Below, piece after piece: positions 39,201-44,460 of a stretch of DNA of 64,000 nucleotides. Under the pieces are notes generated by a model. That model did not search any database. It saw only the letters and a list, made by a program, of their open reading frames with translations, and was not told the origin of the DNA. A program made the position numbers and the translations under genes. Origin of the DNA: Diphasiastrum complanatum (taxonomy: Eukaryota; Streptophyta; Lycopodiopsida; Lycopodiales; Lycopodiaceae). Numbering within the stretch: position 1 is the first letter of the stretch; the number at the start of each line of letters is the position of its first letter. The stretch lies in NCBI GenBank assembly GCA_029204225.1, contig CM055097.1, forward strand, positions 56,128,699 to 56,192,698. The letters are read 5' to 3'.

Positions 39201-39327
39201 AACCAAGTATAGACAATCAGTTATATTGATAGTGAATGTTGTACGATCTGCAATCCATTATTGAAATTCTGAGATTTTGTTGCAGGTTTTTGTTGATAGC
39301 CAAGATTTTTTGAGGGAGCTTGAGTGA
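3967..39327 (+). CDS. GLX1: Lactoylglutathione lyase (glyoxalase I), nine exons
   Basis: It isomerises the hemithioacetal of methylglyoxal and glutathione to S-lactoylglutathione. Exons: 3967-4150, 13674-13803, 14092-14216, 14450-14514, 19547-19759, 19935-19982, 20145-20252, 35934-36074, 39286-39327. All eight introns are GT-AG and the phases join without a stop, giving 351 residues, or 287 from the Met at 13682. Two glyoxalase domains are present. The N-terminal one has the metal-ligand set His ([10 protein letters not shown]), Glu (VVELTY), His (FGHFGIAV) and Glu (YKFELIQ). The C-terminal one has Gln ([10 protein letters not shown]), Glu (LELTY) and Gln (YAQIAI), so catalysis probably resides in the first domain, as in other plant two-domain enzymes. 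Exons 2-9 are intact. Exon 1 is the least certain part. Confidence 0.93.
4120..4880. repeat. Four-unit degenerate tandem array spanning the exon 1 donor
   Basis: Units of about 165-190 bp recur four times. Each carries recognisable versions of GTAGACTGACTAGTTTTGG, a TCCATTATGCCTGTTCA block, and a block resembling the exon 1 end plus donor (GTAAGATAAGAACA). The donor-like positions fall near 4151, 4317, 4495 and 4686. The first unit overlaps the end of exon 1, so the array grew out of, or includes, the splice-site region. Confidence 0.7.
5161..5260. repeat. GC-rich palindrome and T-rich block
   Basis: CGCGTTCCGGAACGCG at 5164-5179 is a perfect 16-bp palindrome. It is followed by GATCCAGGA, then long T runs ending GAAATTTTTTTG. 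A similar combination of GCGATCCAGGA and GAAATTTTTTTG appears near 13075-13100, suggesting a shared repeat family of unknown type. Confidence 0.4.
5456..5511. repeat. (TC)n microsatellite, 56 bp
   Basis: Uninterrupted TC dinucleotide tract in intron 1, one of several long (CT)n tracts in the window (also near 11.2, 13.0, 36.2 and, as AG, 63.5 kb). Confidence 0.98.
5690..7069 (-). pseudogene. hAT-family transposase remnant
   Basis: Minus strand, read from 7069. A DUF659-like segment contains VVQVVTDNA (6770-7069). Then, after a deletion, comes the hAT C-terminal dimerisation domain with [20 protein letters not shown] and TKRRNKL (about 6530-6800). A GT-AG intron (about 6492 to 6400) leads to an acidic/basic tail (6041-6399), then a Gly-Arg-rich and Ser-Asp-rich end near 5700-5930. 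Plant hAT proteins of the DUF659 class have this order. The BED zinc finger and much of the catalytic middle are missing, and frames shift between pieces. No terminal inverted repeats were identified, so the ends are approximate. Confidence 0.75.
7103..7784 (-). repeat. LTR of a Ty3 chromovirus (3' LTR in element orientation)
   Basis: The block begins TGTAGCACCC and ends GTAACA, the expected TG...CA termini. On the element strand it is directly preceded by a purine-rich GGGGGAAAGAA tract (7785-7800), which serves as polypurine tract. The adjoining internal DNA encodes a Ty3 integrase C-terminus in the matching orientation. The partner LTR was not found. Confidence 0.7.
7785..9451 (-). mobile_element. 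Internally deleted Ty3/gypsy chromovirus, gag start to integrase/chromodomain
   Basis: From 9451 leftwards: a gag N-terminus (9224-9451, with a Gln-rich coiled-coil-like stretch), then an abrupt jump to the RNase H-integrase linker and the zinc-binding [13 protein letters not shown] motif (8939-9133). Degraded integrase core follows, then EFAYNSA (8301-8516) and an integrase C-terminus ending in a chromodomain with [14 protein letters not shown] (7801-8367). Protease, reverse transcriptase and RNase H are absent, so roughly 3 kb of coding DNA has been lost at about 9230-9250. Several frameshifts are present. It is closely similar in layout and motifs to the fuller element at 22861-33574. Confidence 0.8.
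9452..10180. repeat. Non-coding stretch with a ~165-bp direct duplication
   Basis: Probably the untranslated leader of the preceding Ty3 fragment. A block of about 100 bp containing TTTTTGGCCTATTTTCACT and CCAAGGTTCAAATAGACTAAAA occurs at about 9854-9960 and again 165 bp later at about 10019-10125, with a few differences. No gene is seen, and no second LTR matching 7103-7784 was found here. Confidence 0.65.
10183..10478. repeat. GC-rich imperfect fold-back element
   Basis: Two GC-rich arms (about 10183-10300 and 10370-10470) are built of repeated CCGGACGCG/GTCCGCGTC-type motifs. They enclose an AT-rich centre with a T run near 10302 and an A run near 10353 that also pair. The outer ends are related as CTTTGGCCCTAAGG and CTTTGGCCTAAG, a partly palindromic sequence. 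The layout suggests a MITE-like or fold-back insertion, but no clean target-site duplication is visible. Confidence 0.5.
10479..11154. other. Intronic stretch, no gene; weak duplication
   Basis: No coding signature. ATGAAGAAACACA followed by a C/A-rich block recurs at about 10690 and 10850, a decayed ~160-bp duplication. Confidence 0.4.
11155..11197. repeat. (TC)n microsatellite abutting the 5' edge of the LINE
   Basis: A 43-bp TC tract that ends immediately before the recognisable reverse-transcriptase coding sequence starts. Confidence 0.97.
11198..12957 (+). pseudogene. 5'-truncated non-LTR retrotransposon (LINE) ORF2 remnant
   Basis: The frame shows a non-[18 protein letters not shown] (finger/palm), [17 protein letters not shown], and an active-site box reading YANDVV where YADDVV is expected, so one catalytic Asp is replaced by Asn. 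After a frame break at about 11625, and an apparent loss of the thumb region, the frame resumes ([16 protein letters not shown]) and runs to 12795. Downstream is a CCHC-type C-x2-C-x10-H-x4-C motif around residues [15 protein letters not shown] Ser/Arg/Thr-rich basic tail follows, then a 3' UTR with AATAAA at 12937-12942 and a TTTC-rich end. The endonuclease domain is missing. This RT style resembles elements I associate with mosses, ferns and similar plants rather than angiosperm L1. Confidence 0.8.
12958..13043. repeat. (CT)n microsatellite abutting the 3' edge of the LINE
   Basis: An 86-bp CT tract directly continuing the TTTCTTTC tail of the LINE, mirroring the tract at its 5' side. Confidence 0.97.
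13050..13190. repeat. Palindrome-rich block
   Basis: GGCGATC..GACCAC at about 13089 pairs with GTGGTC..GATCGCC ending near 13125 (about 14 of 16 positions, GTTT loop). Further GATC-rich palindromes follow. It shares GCGATCCAGGA and GAAATTTTTTTG with 5161-5260. Confidence 0.4.
13195..13515. repeat. Three degenerate tandem units upstream of exon 2
   Basis: The block TTTGTCATAGGGAGTGTTTAGGTGCA recurs in altered form near 13195, 13348 and 13478, with units of about 130-153 bp. Each also holds an AATCATAGGG and a TTGCTGTT..TTGTTT motif. It lies 160 bp before the acceptor of exon 2. Confidence 0.6.
13674..13803 (+). CDS. GLX1: GLX1 exon 2
   Basis: Acceptor TTTTAGAG at 13672-13673, donor AA/GTATGA. 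It contains an ATG at 13682 in good context (A at -3, GGC at +4), from which a 287-residue cytosolic-type enzyme would start, and it ends in the first beta strand of domain 1 ([18 protein letters not shown]). The His in MLHVVY is the first metal ligand. The exon can serve both as internal exon for a plastid form and as first coding exon for a cytosolic form. Confidence 0.92.
14092..14216 (+). CDS. GLX1: GLX1 exon 3
   Basis: Acceptor CTGCAG, donor ATA/GTAAGT. Encodes [18 protein letters not shown] through HFVVELTY; the Glu of VVELTY is the second metal ligand. The [10 protein letters not shown] substrate-loop motif is intact. Confidence 0.95.
14450..14514 (+). CDS. GLX1: GLX1 exon 4
   Basis: Acceptor AAGCAG, donor GAT/GTATGT. 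65 bp encoding [11 protein letters not shown] and [10 protein letters not shown]; its first His-containing motif (GHFGIA) gives the third metal ligand. Confidence 0.94.
14515..17879. other. GLX1 intron 4, first part: no gene; simple repeats
   Basis: No coding family recognised. It contains a (GCT)n tract at 15581-15606 and an 18-base C run at 15722-15739 followed by a G-rich stretch near 15780. Open frames here, such as 14698-15030, show no conserved motif. Confidence 0.5.
17880..18365 (+). pseudogene. Copia reverse-transcriptase fragment in intron 4
   Basis: The plus strand encodes the start of Copia [18 protein letters not shown], then [27 protein letters not shown] and [12 protein letters not shown], ending at CKLKKAL. 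Several stops interrupt it, and the YVDD region, integrase and LTRs are missing. It is a short dead fragment in the same orientation as the host gene. Confidence 0.85.
18366..19546. other. GLX1 intron 4, last part: no gene
   Basis: Nothing coding seen. Repeated AGCAAA/TTTGCAAAC motifs occur around 18930-18965 and 19258-19325, including the near-perfect 20-bp palindrome CCAGCAAACGTGTTTGCTGG at 19306-19325. Confidence 0.45.
19547..19759 (+). CDS. GLX1: GLX1 exon 5
   Basis: 71 codons. Acceptor TTTCAG, donor GAGAAA/GTAAGT. It completes domain 1 ([12 protein letters not shown] supplies the fourth metal ligand, Glu) and begins domain 2 ([21 protein letters not shown]). A duplicated donor lies 21 bp downstream, after 19780, which would add seven in-frame residues if used. 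Confidence 0.95.
19935..19982 (+). CDS. GLX1: GLX1 exon 6
   Basis: 48 bp, 16 codons ([16 protein letters not shown]). Acceptor TTGAAG, donor AAG/GTAGTT. It is the domain 2 counterpart of the start of exon 3, showing the internal duplication of the protein. Confidence 0.94.
20145..20252 (+). CDS. GLX1: GLX1 exon 7
   Basis: 36 codons, from [13 protein letters not shown] to GNGYAQ. Acceptor TGTGCAG, donor CAG/GTACAA. It carries the domain 2 Glu (VLELTYNYG). It is followed by the 15.7-kb intron that holds the nested retrotransposons. Confidence 0.95.
20253..20785. other. GLX1 intron 7, first part: no gene
   Basis: AT-rich intronic sequence with no recognised coding or repeat signature before the Copia debris begins. 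Confidence 0.45.
20786..21640 (-). pseudogene. Copia fragment, protease to integrase start
   Basis: The minus strand shows a protease-downstream region, then GAG-pre-integrase with [14 protein letters not shown] and the CESC zinc ligands (20913-21323), then the start of the integrase core ([14 protein letters not shown]; 20786-21085) in a shifted frame. Sequence decays beyond 20850. It lies head-to-head with the plus-strand Copia fragment that follows. Confidence 0.8.
21655..22250 (+). pseudogene. Copia fragment, integrase C-terminus fused to element 3' end
   Basis: The plus strand encodes the integrase C-terminal motif ([32 protein letters not shown], then ISRDV). After a linker it jumps to [10 protein letters not shown], the residues that follow RNase H in Copia. 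RT and nearly all RNase H are deleted. A TTAAGGGGGAG polypurine tract at about 22238-22248 marks the 3' end of the internal region. Confidence 0.8.
22251..22855 (+). repeat. Probable 3' LTR or flank of the Copia fragment
   Basis: It begins next to the polypurine tract and contains TATA-like TATTTAAG near 22525 and a (GT)n tract near 22615. Its outer end was not found; the Ty3 insertion at 22861 may lie inside or just beyond it. Confidence 0.4.
22861..23308 (-). repeat. Ty3 element 3' LTR (448 bp)
   Basis: TG...CA termini and near-identity to the LTR at 27872. On the element strand it follows the purine tract AAGGAAGAGGGAA at 23309-23321, the polypurine tract. Confidence 0.92.
23336..24979 (-). 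CDS. Ty3 pol: RNase H, integrase and chromodomain (547-codon open frame)
   Basis: From the N-terminus: RNase H ([18 protein letters not shown], then TVTDHQAL-type TDHQALKYI), the zinc-binding [13 protein letters not shown]...CAQCQ, integrase core with [18 protein letters not shown] and [13 protein letters not shown], and a chromodomain near the C-terminus ([16 protein letters not shown]). The frame is open but not intact. A short piece is missing near the end of RNase H, and about 90 residues between [12 protein letters not shown] and GPFRIVK are absent compared with the related element at 7.8-8.5 kb. It would not make a normal integrase. Confidence 0.88.
   Translation of the reverse strand: MNQSFENLKYCVTTAPNLHIVDPNKPYVLETHSSDYAIGAVLYQDGSPVAFESKKLDPAQRRYSTYDKELFVVIHALKVWRHYLYGSQFTIVTDHQALKYINDAVDLRGRKTRWSEMLQEFHYDIDSVADALSRIGEVNQLSFSEIQSELYLSLRDLCKTDRYFGRIWLDVLAGSTRSSDKLGMQDSKISPQDKIQRDYSIRNGLLFRNGKVCVPENDDIRAQILHECHDSPCAGHPSAQRTLDLVKRNFYWPNLKSQVEAYVRKCAQCQVNKAERLKAAGLLMPLEIPERKWESISMDFVVGLPRTGKQNDAIWVIVDRLTKMAQFIPTKQTVKASELTQLFVEKLFRLFGLPNEIVSDRDPKFTGKFWQAVFEKLETTLSLGSSDHPESDGQTERTNQSMEDMLRAYVSRRQSDWERYLPMIEFAYNSAKHSATGPFRIVKTLHRNAYQLELPQGVKVHPVFHISRLKERLGGKDDLMPQEDVIQLEDLSSFVPTEPQAIVDVRQHGLSNRQVTEYLVHWKGRSEDDDNWEKEHDLKLRFPGFLP
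25182..25741 (-). pseudogene. Ty3 reverse transcriptase, broken
   Basis: Two frames: 25487-25741 holds the finger region ([32 protein letters not shown], then RYPLPR), and 25182-25481 holds [16 protein letters not shown] and the catalytic [12 protein letters not shown] frameshift near 25485 separates them, and further breaks precede the RNase H frame at 24979. Confidence 0.87.
25780..26094 (-). pseudogene. Ty3 protease-RT linker, decayed
   Basis: Short frames with the [21 protein letters not shown] motif that precedes RT in chromoviruses. Frame breaks separate it from the protease upstream and from RT downstream. Confidence 0.65.
26095..26787 (-). CDS. Ty3 nucleocapsid zinc knuckle and aspartic protease
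   Basis: 230 codons. A Lys-rich stretch leads to a zinc knuckle reading [14 protein letters not shown], where Gly replaces the second Cys of C-x2-C-x4-H-x4-C. The protease active site reads [12 protein letters not shown], where the usual Asp-Ser/Thr-Gly is Asp-Asp-Gly. The protease flap and C-terminal motif (DVILGKEWF) are recognisable. Both substitutions suggest loss of function. Confidence 0.8.
   Translation of the reverse strand: MAKPETGVLPDVKGKRPFFPKKSKDKAKEGASGSGKSKKRSTLDQETFMKPRSDNMCFNGMEPGHVAKECPKKQKAKGASFKTPGNSSISSVDLSFAGNSVCEHCCFNTAVFGPHDLIRMKGVVGGQAVTVLFDDGSTHNFFNANLLQKLKVETRQSDHRYTVKLATGAESQVWDRIVPRLPIEIQAYKDKLNFHIMNLDRVDVILGKEWFYERNESMKKNYVTQFVVFT
26798..27478 (-). pseudogene. 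Ty3 gag, two frames
   Basis: The Met at 27478 starts a capsid-type protein with a Gln-rich N-terminus and the retrotransposon gag motif [10 protein letters not shown], then [14 protein letters not shown] and [14 protein letters not shown] (27005-27478). It continues in another frame at 26798-26989 ([17 protein letters not shown]). A frameshift near 27000 breaks it. Confidence 0.85.
27857..27869 (-). other. Ty3 primer-binding site (tRNA-iMet)
   Basis: The minus strand reads TGGTATCAGAGCC, two bases inside the LTR, an exact match to the usual plant initiator-Met site. Confidence 0.9.
27872..28209 (-). repeat. Ty3 element 5' LTR, part before the nested insertion
   Basis: Homologous to 22861-23213; the remainder continues at 33474-33574 after the Copia insertion. 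It lacks a 17-bp block present in the other LTR near 22948. Confidence 0.9.
28210..28601 (+). repeat. Copia 5' LTR (392 bp)
   Basis: TG...CA ends. It is followed by TTGTATCGAAGCAGG, which looks like a primer-binding site TTGGTATCAGAGCAGG with one base lost and a local rearrangement. Confidence 0.92.
29024..30090 (+). pseudogene. Copia gag and protease start
   Basis: ATG at 29024. A gag domain follows ([19 protein letters not shown]), then a frameshift at about 29590-29640. The zinc knuckle [14 protein letters not shown] is intact in the next frame, followed by the protease motif [12 protein letters not shown], where Cys stands at the Gly position of the usual Asp-Ser-Gly. A second break near 30060 precedes the rest of protease ([12 protein letters not shown]). 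Confidence 0.88.
30095..33040 (+). pseudogene. Copia pol: pre-integrase, integrase, RT, RNase H
   Basis: Pre-integrase [15 protein letters not shown] (30192-30440). Integrase with [26 protein letters not shown] and [12 protein letters not shown] (30434-30853), ended by TGA where Arg is normal. Integrase C-terminus to 31438. RT with [21 protein letters not shown] and [10 protein letters not shown] (31445-32023), ended by TGA where Trp is normal, then the FVDDLVITG catalytic box (32093-32440). RNase H with TDSDWAGD and [11 protein letters not shown] (32428-32862) and a stop-interrupted tail. Several stops look like CpG or G-to-A transitions. Confidence 0.92.
33087..33473 (+). repeat. Copia 3' LTR (387 bp)
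   Basis: Preceded by the purine tract ATTGAGGGGG (33076-33085). Collinear with the 5' LTR except for a 4-bp and a 1-bp deletion and about 7 substitutions. Confidence 0.92.
33474..33574 (-). repeat. Ty3 element 5' LTR, part after the nested insertion
   Basis: Continues the LTR broken at 28209, ending TCCCTAACA. The next five bases, GATAC, are the outer target-site copy. Confidence 0.9.
33725..33985 (+). pseudogene. Short Ty3 reverse-transcriptase remnant
   Basis: Plus-strand frames resemble the RT palm: [10 protein letters not shown] and [19 protein letters not shown], a degraded form of the LDDILIYS catalytic region. It has no flanking domains. It is older debris into which the nested Ty3 pair may have inserted. 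Confidence 0.6.
33986..35210 (-). pseudogene. Copia fragment, pre-integrase to integrase C-terminus
   Basis: Reading from 35210 leftwards: pre-integrase ([24 protein letters not shown]), a degraded integrase core (34690-35000), then the integrase C-terminus ([15 protein letters not shown] near 34680; [15 protein letters not shown] near 34460) and the acidic linker before RT (34183-34377). Numerous stops and shifts. No LTR is attached. Confidence 0.75.
35211..35933. other. End of GLX1 intron 7, no gene
   Basis: AT-rich sequence with no recognised feature, ending in the TTTGTGCACAG acceptor of exon 8. Confidence 0.45.
35934..36074 (+). CDS. GLX1: GLX1 exon 8
   Basis: 47 codons ([20 protein letters not shown] to [10 protein letters not shown]). 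Acceptor GTGCACAG, donor ACG/GTATGC. It completes domain 2, which lacks the final catalytic Glu present in domain 1. Confidence 0.95.
36201..36266. repeat. (TC)n microsatellite, 66 bp
   Basis: Uninterrupted TC tract in GLX1 intron 8. Confidence 0.98.
37794..37857. repeat. Inverted repeat with 26-bp arms
   Basis: Left arm 37794-37819 and right arm 37832-37857 are reverse complements at 25 of 26 positions, around a 12-base loop. The arms contain GACTGGCTGATTAT. It could be the core of a small fold-back insertion or form a stem in the pre-mRNA. Confidence 0.85.
39286..39327 (+). CDS. GLX1: GLX1 exon 9 (terminal)
   Basis: Acceptor TTGCAG; encodes [13 protein letters not shown] then TGA at 39325-39327. 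The short acidic C-terminus ending LE matches plant glyoxalase I proteins. 3' UTR follows; its end is not determined. Confidence 0.93.
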   Translation, partial: VFVDSQDFLRELE

Positions 39328-41880
39328 AGCTTTTGGTACCTTTCTAGCATTCAGGCTTCAGGAGTTAAGTCCTGGCGATGCTTTGCTCCGCATGCTGAGA
39401 TTAGGCGAGGTGCCTCTGTAATCTGATTGAGCTGATAGAGCAAACTGGATTTACAGACCATTCTGTGTTTTGTGGTCATGGCCTTCAAATCAATCACTTC
39501 GTTGTATGAGTGTTTACCTTCTGTGTCAAGGGGAGTTATATCATCAGCTTGTATAAAGTGACAAACAGTATTAAGTTTGAATTCTTTGTTGGAGTGGAAG
39601 AAATGGTGCAAATTTAGTCCTTCCTAATGTAGTATGATGGAAAGCTGAAGAGAGCAGAAATATGGACAGTAAGCTTGGAAGAGATTGCCTATGTACTTGT
39701 TCACTCTCTCTGATCCATGCTCTATTACTTTTGACTGGCACCCAGATGAATTACTTAGTGGAGTTTTACTGCCTCTTGGCCGTAAATGTTCCCGATTTTC
39801 TGGACGTGGCCTAGAATCTTGAAGTCTGTGTTGCACTCAGTGATAGATATGTTTTAATGGCTTAAATTTCAGTGTGTAGAAACTCAATGATTAAGCTTTT
39901 CATGTCTATTCATCTATTCATGCAACCACCAGAAAGTCTTGCCTGTTAAATCACTGATTTTTAAGCATTACCAAGCTTGTGCTAATTTATTAAGAGAGGT
40001 AATTTTCTTATGCACTATACCTTTCAAGCTGCTTTTCCTGAATTTCAAGAGTTTCAAAGGTCGTGCTAGCAAATGCATTTGATTTTGCATGAAGCAAGAT
40101 GGTTTCTAGAAGTTGACCTCTATTATGGTTTCTGATGTCCCTCCAACTTATTCTAAGGAGATTGAAGTCCAAAGAGTAAGTCAGGATTCTGACCAAGAAG
40201 ATGGTTTGTATCCTACTTTATGTAGGTAGATTCTTCAGGTTAAGTTTAGCTTTGAGCGAGAGCTACAAGCATATTATTGCACCTCCTATCCTCATGTCAT
40301 TACACCATATAGTTTGGGCACTTTGGGCTTTCATTTATTATTTTGGCAATTTTTAGTGATATGGTCATTGGGTTTGAAGCCCTATTCACAAGCCTTTGGA
40401 GATCTTTGATATCACATTCAACTTAAATCATTCGATATGAAGATTGTTATTCAATCACTATTCTTAATTGATTTGTAGTTTTCTCTACATGTGTTTTGTT
40501 TTACATTTACTCCTGGCTCAAGTTACAAAACTCAATCAAATTAATAAAATTTTGAAAACGAGTATAGCAAGAAATGTGACTTATTCACAACTCATTCTAA
40601 CTTTTGATCGAATTATTTAAACACAAGTTTCCGGTTCCCACTTTAAATGGAATTCTGTTTGTCTTCTTGCAATGCTCTTGTTCATGCCAAAGATTAATAC
40701 AGAACAGGGAAATGTGCCATTTATCCATGCAATGTAGTCAAAATTTTGGTAATTTAATGTGTGTGATAGTCTTGGCATGTGTTTGAAACATTCAACAAAT
40801 CTTTATTGACAAATCTGGGCCCAATTTAAAAATGGGGTCTCAAGAAAACAAGAAGTTTATCGTGTGGAATTGCAACATGTGCAACTCATCTTTTTGAAAT
40901 TCAAATTTTAAAAATGATGGGATAAGATTTTGCATGGGATCTTCCATTGCAAATTATCATTCTAAATTTCACATTGTAAAAATGTTTGAAAGAGATTTTG
41001 TGTTCATCTTCCATGCAAAAGTCACTAGGAACTATCCATTCAATTGACAATTCGTCAGCATTGTGGGGATGATGAACATGGAGGATTTTGACATCTAAAT
41101 TGCTTTTTCATTCTTGTAGTTCTTTCTATTTGATGGCAAGCTACTTTCTTCAATATTGTCGTAAGTTATTATGATGCAAATTGAGATTACATGTGATTGT
41201 AGATGTGAATATGGATGCAATGGATCAAATGAATGATCAATGTAGATATTATTCAGATGGATGCAATGATTTTGATGATAGATATGATACATAATAATTG
41301 TATGCAAAATGTTTGCTCCTTTTAAATTGATTCCACCTTCTCTTGATGGATTTACTTTTTGGTTTGATCTTTTTGTATGTCACTAGTTTTAATATACATT
41401 GGATCATGTGGATGGATTTGAAACTGGATCTAGTGGTTAGCATTTTCGGTATTGTTCAAACTATTATAGATGATGACTGACATGACTTTTGATGAATACA
41501 GATGCAATGGATCCGATGAGTGATGCCTACATGTCTCACTTGAATGAGCGTGACTGTTTTGATGATGGATGTGGGGGAACGTGATCGACATGTCGATTTG
41601 GTGTTGTCCTGGTTGAATCAATAGAATAGCACGATTCACTAAACAGTACCCAGATTGCTACGACCCTTAATGTTTTTACATGGGAAGCCATTTGCATGGT
41701 GGCAACATCTTAAGCAAAGGGCTAATACCCTTGCCCACTTGGGATGAGTTTCATGAGGCTTTCAAGGCAGCTAGAAAGCGTGATTCTTCTCAAATATCTA
41801 AGAGAGTGGGATAGCTCAGTCTAGTTTTGATCAAATCTTGTACAATCTATCTTTTTCTTGAATCTATCTCCTTCTTGTAG
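39328..41880. other. GLX1 3' UTR and intergenic DNA, no further gene
   Basis: The first few hundred bases are presumably 3' UTR. Beyond, a block containing GATGCAATGGATC and GATTTTGATGATAGAT recurs about 290 bp apart (near 41210-41280 and 41500-41570), a decayed duplication. No coding family was recognised. Confidence 0.45.
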
Positions 41881-43190
41881 AAGATGGCATCTATGAGTAT
41901 CTTTTGGATTCTAATGATAGGTTGAACTCTTCCAATTACTCAGTTTGGAAATTGAGAATGGAATCCATTCTTGTATTGCAAGATTTGATGGATATAGTGA
42001 ATGGAGAGGAAAATGAGCCAATCCATCCACAAGAGGCAACAAAATACAATAAGAGATGCAATATTTGCACTCCATTGTATTAAAAGGAATGTTGCAAATG
42101 AATTACTCAAGGAGGTAGGAGCATGTACCTCGACCCAAGAGGCTTGGGAGATTCTTCAAAACATTTATGAGTCCAAGAACACCTCAAGATTGCTTTCTCT
42201 TAAGAATCAAGTGCTTCAATGCTTCCAAGGGAAGAATGAGAGTGGACATCAGTTTGTTTTGAGAGTGAAGGACTTGAACAAGGAGCTTGCCTATATTGGT
42301 GACCCTATCAAGGAGAGTAAGCTTGTGCAAGTTGTTTTGAATGGCTTAAGTAGTGATTTTTCTAACCTTGTCCAAAGGTTATGCCATAATGGAAAAGTTG
42401 CCTACACTAGAGGACCTTCAAAGTGTGTTCATGGCTGAGGAGAGTAGGAAGGCTCACATCAGAGCAAGGATGGATAGGCTCTCCATCACTGATGGTGATG
42501 ACAAGGCCATATTTTTCAAGAGCAAAGGCAAAGCAAAGAACAAGGGAAGATCTCTCAAAAAGGAGCAAGCAAAGGATGGAGATCATCAAGCATCTATATC
42601 ATCATCAAACCAAGTCAAGCCCAAGCAAGACAAATTCAAGGTAAAGTGCTATTATTGTAGAAAAATGGGGCACTTTTTGCCTCAAAATGCTTCAAGAGGA
42701 AGCAAGCACAAAGCCAAGCCAACTTTGGACAAGAGGAGGAAGAGAGTTCTCATGAAGATTTATTTCATGATGTCAACATTTTCATCCTCAAGTTTCAAAG
42801 GTGGATCCTTGGTGGATTGAAAGTGGGGCTAGCCCCCACATGTCAAGTAAAAGGGAGTATTTTTTTTCAACACACACCTTATGTAGGACCTGTATGGTCC
42901 ATCTATACAGAAAATGATCATGAATGCAAGACTGACGGTGTAGGATGTATTCCCTTATGCTTAGAATCTTCCAAGAAGACTAAGATAGATGGTGTTCTCT
43001 TCATTCCGAGCATCACTAAGAATTTGCTTAGTGTTGGCCAACATTTAGATCATGGTTTCATTTTGGAATTCTCTACTAATGTATGCAACATCACGAAAAG
43101 TGGAAAGATCATAGTAAGAGGAACAAGGTTTGGGAGGTTGTTTAAGCTTGAGGCTTTTGTTAATCCTAACCAATTTATGATGATTCTTTG
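41881..43190 (+). pseudogene. Copia gag, zinc knuckle and protease
   Basis: Gag begins near 41884 (NYSVWKLRMESILVLQD), shifts frame near 42050 and continues through 42438 (SLKNQVLQCF). The zinc knuckle starts CYYCRKMGHF at about 42648, but an extra TT in the codons after His shifts the frame before the final Cys. A protease/pre-integrase region follows (GVLFIPSITKNLLSVGQ, to GRLFKLEAF near 43160). The coding strand then stops abruptly and minus-strand Copia sequence begins. Confidence 0.85.
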
Positions 43191-44460
43191 CCACAAGTGC
43201 AAAGGTCTCATCCTAGTCAATACCATGTTCTTGTGCATATCCTTTTGCCACCAGCCTTGCCTTATACTCGTTGATTGATCTATCTTGGTTTTTCTTCACT
43301 TTGAAGATCCATTTGCATCCAATAGCCTTCTTGTCCTTTGGAAGTTCCACCAATATCCATGTTTCATTCTTTATAAGAGCTTCATACTCAAGATCCATTG
43401 CTTGGATCCACTCCTCCTTTTGCCTTGCTTCATCTACACATGTAGTTTCATCAAAAGAGGTTAGGAAAGCATAGTTTGTATCACCAAGAACTTGTTTACC
43501 TTTTTCATCATAAGTGAGCCTCAAAGGTCGTTGCCTTTGCCTTGATGTCCTCTTTGGCTTTTGATTCGAAGTAGGCCCTTCAACATCAACATCCAAAGTA
43601 TCATCAATCACATCATCAACATCCAGAATGTTAGATCCAATTTCCAAACCACCACTTGAAGAAACATTTGGAAAGTTTCCTTCATAAAAAAATGACATCT
43701 CTTCCAATGACCAGTTTCCTTGGTGAAGGAATGTAATTGTAAGCCTTGCTTACCTCACTATAGCCAAAAACCACACCTTTCTTTGAAGATGGATCCTCCT
43801 TGGATCTATCATCAAGAGTGATGAAAAAGTTGACACTCGGCCTTCTACCAGACGATACTTCAAAAGGGGGTTTTTCCATCCAATACCACACTCGGCCATC
43901 TATTGCATAGAAAAGTAGCACACAACAAAGCTTGATCCCAAAAGGATTTAGGAAGATTTGCACCTAACCTCATGGCTTTGGCACCTTCACACAAAGTTTT
44001 ATTCTTCCTCTCGGCCACTCAATTTTGTTGTGGTGTCCTTGGGCTTGTGTACTCCCTCTTGATCCCATGCTCATCACAAAATGCCTTGAACTTGGTAGAA
44101 ATATACTCACCACCATTGTCACTCCTCAAGCACTTGATCTTTGTAGAAAATTGGACCTCCCTTGAGATCTTGAACTTGACAAAGACATCAAACACCTCAT
44201 CTTTTCTCTTTAGTAGATACACCCAACAAAATTTACTAAAATCATTAATGAAAGTCACATACATCTTAGCACCTCCATTGCTAATTGTAGAATATCCGAA
44301 TACATAAGTTGGAAAGGCTTACTTGATCTTGATGTAGACCTCTTGTAAGGTAACCTATGTGACTTTGATAAAGCACATTGCTCACAAACATGATTCAAGC
44401 TTGTTAGAGATTTAGGAAGACCAAACACAACTTGCCTCTTTGCCACCTCCAATGACTTGT
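43191..44460 (-). pseudogene. Inverted Copia block, pre-integrase to RT start
   Basis: From 44460 leftwards: pre-integrase (VVFGLPKSL, CEQCALSKSHRLPY), integrase core (FINDFSKFCWVYLLK, SDNGGEYIS, TPQQN), integrase C-terminal region (43682-43963), then the start of RT (NETWILVELPKDKKAIGCKW, ARLVAKGYAQEHGID) at 43213-43707. These are the modules that should follow the plus-strand gag-protease next door, so the block appears inverted in place. Confidence 0.85.

Larger units (their letters stand above)
36075..39285. other. GLX1 intron 8: microsatellite and hairpin, no gene
   Basis: Contains a (TC)33 tract (36201-36266) with a short alternating GCGTGCGCGCACACA end, and the hairpin at 37794-37857. 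The 133-codon frame at 38656-39057 shows no conserved motif and is not called. Confidence 0.5.
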
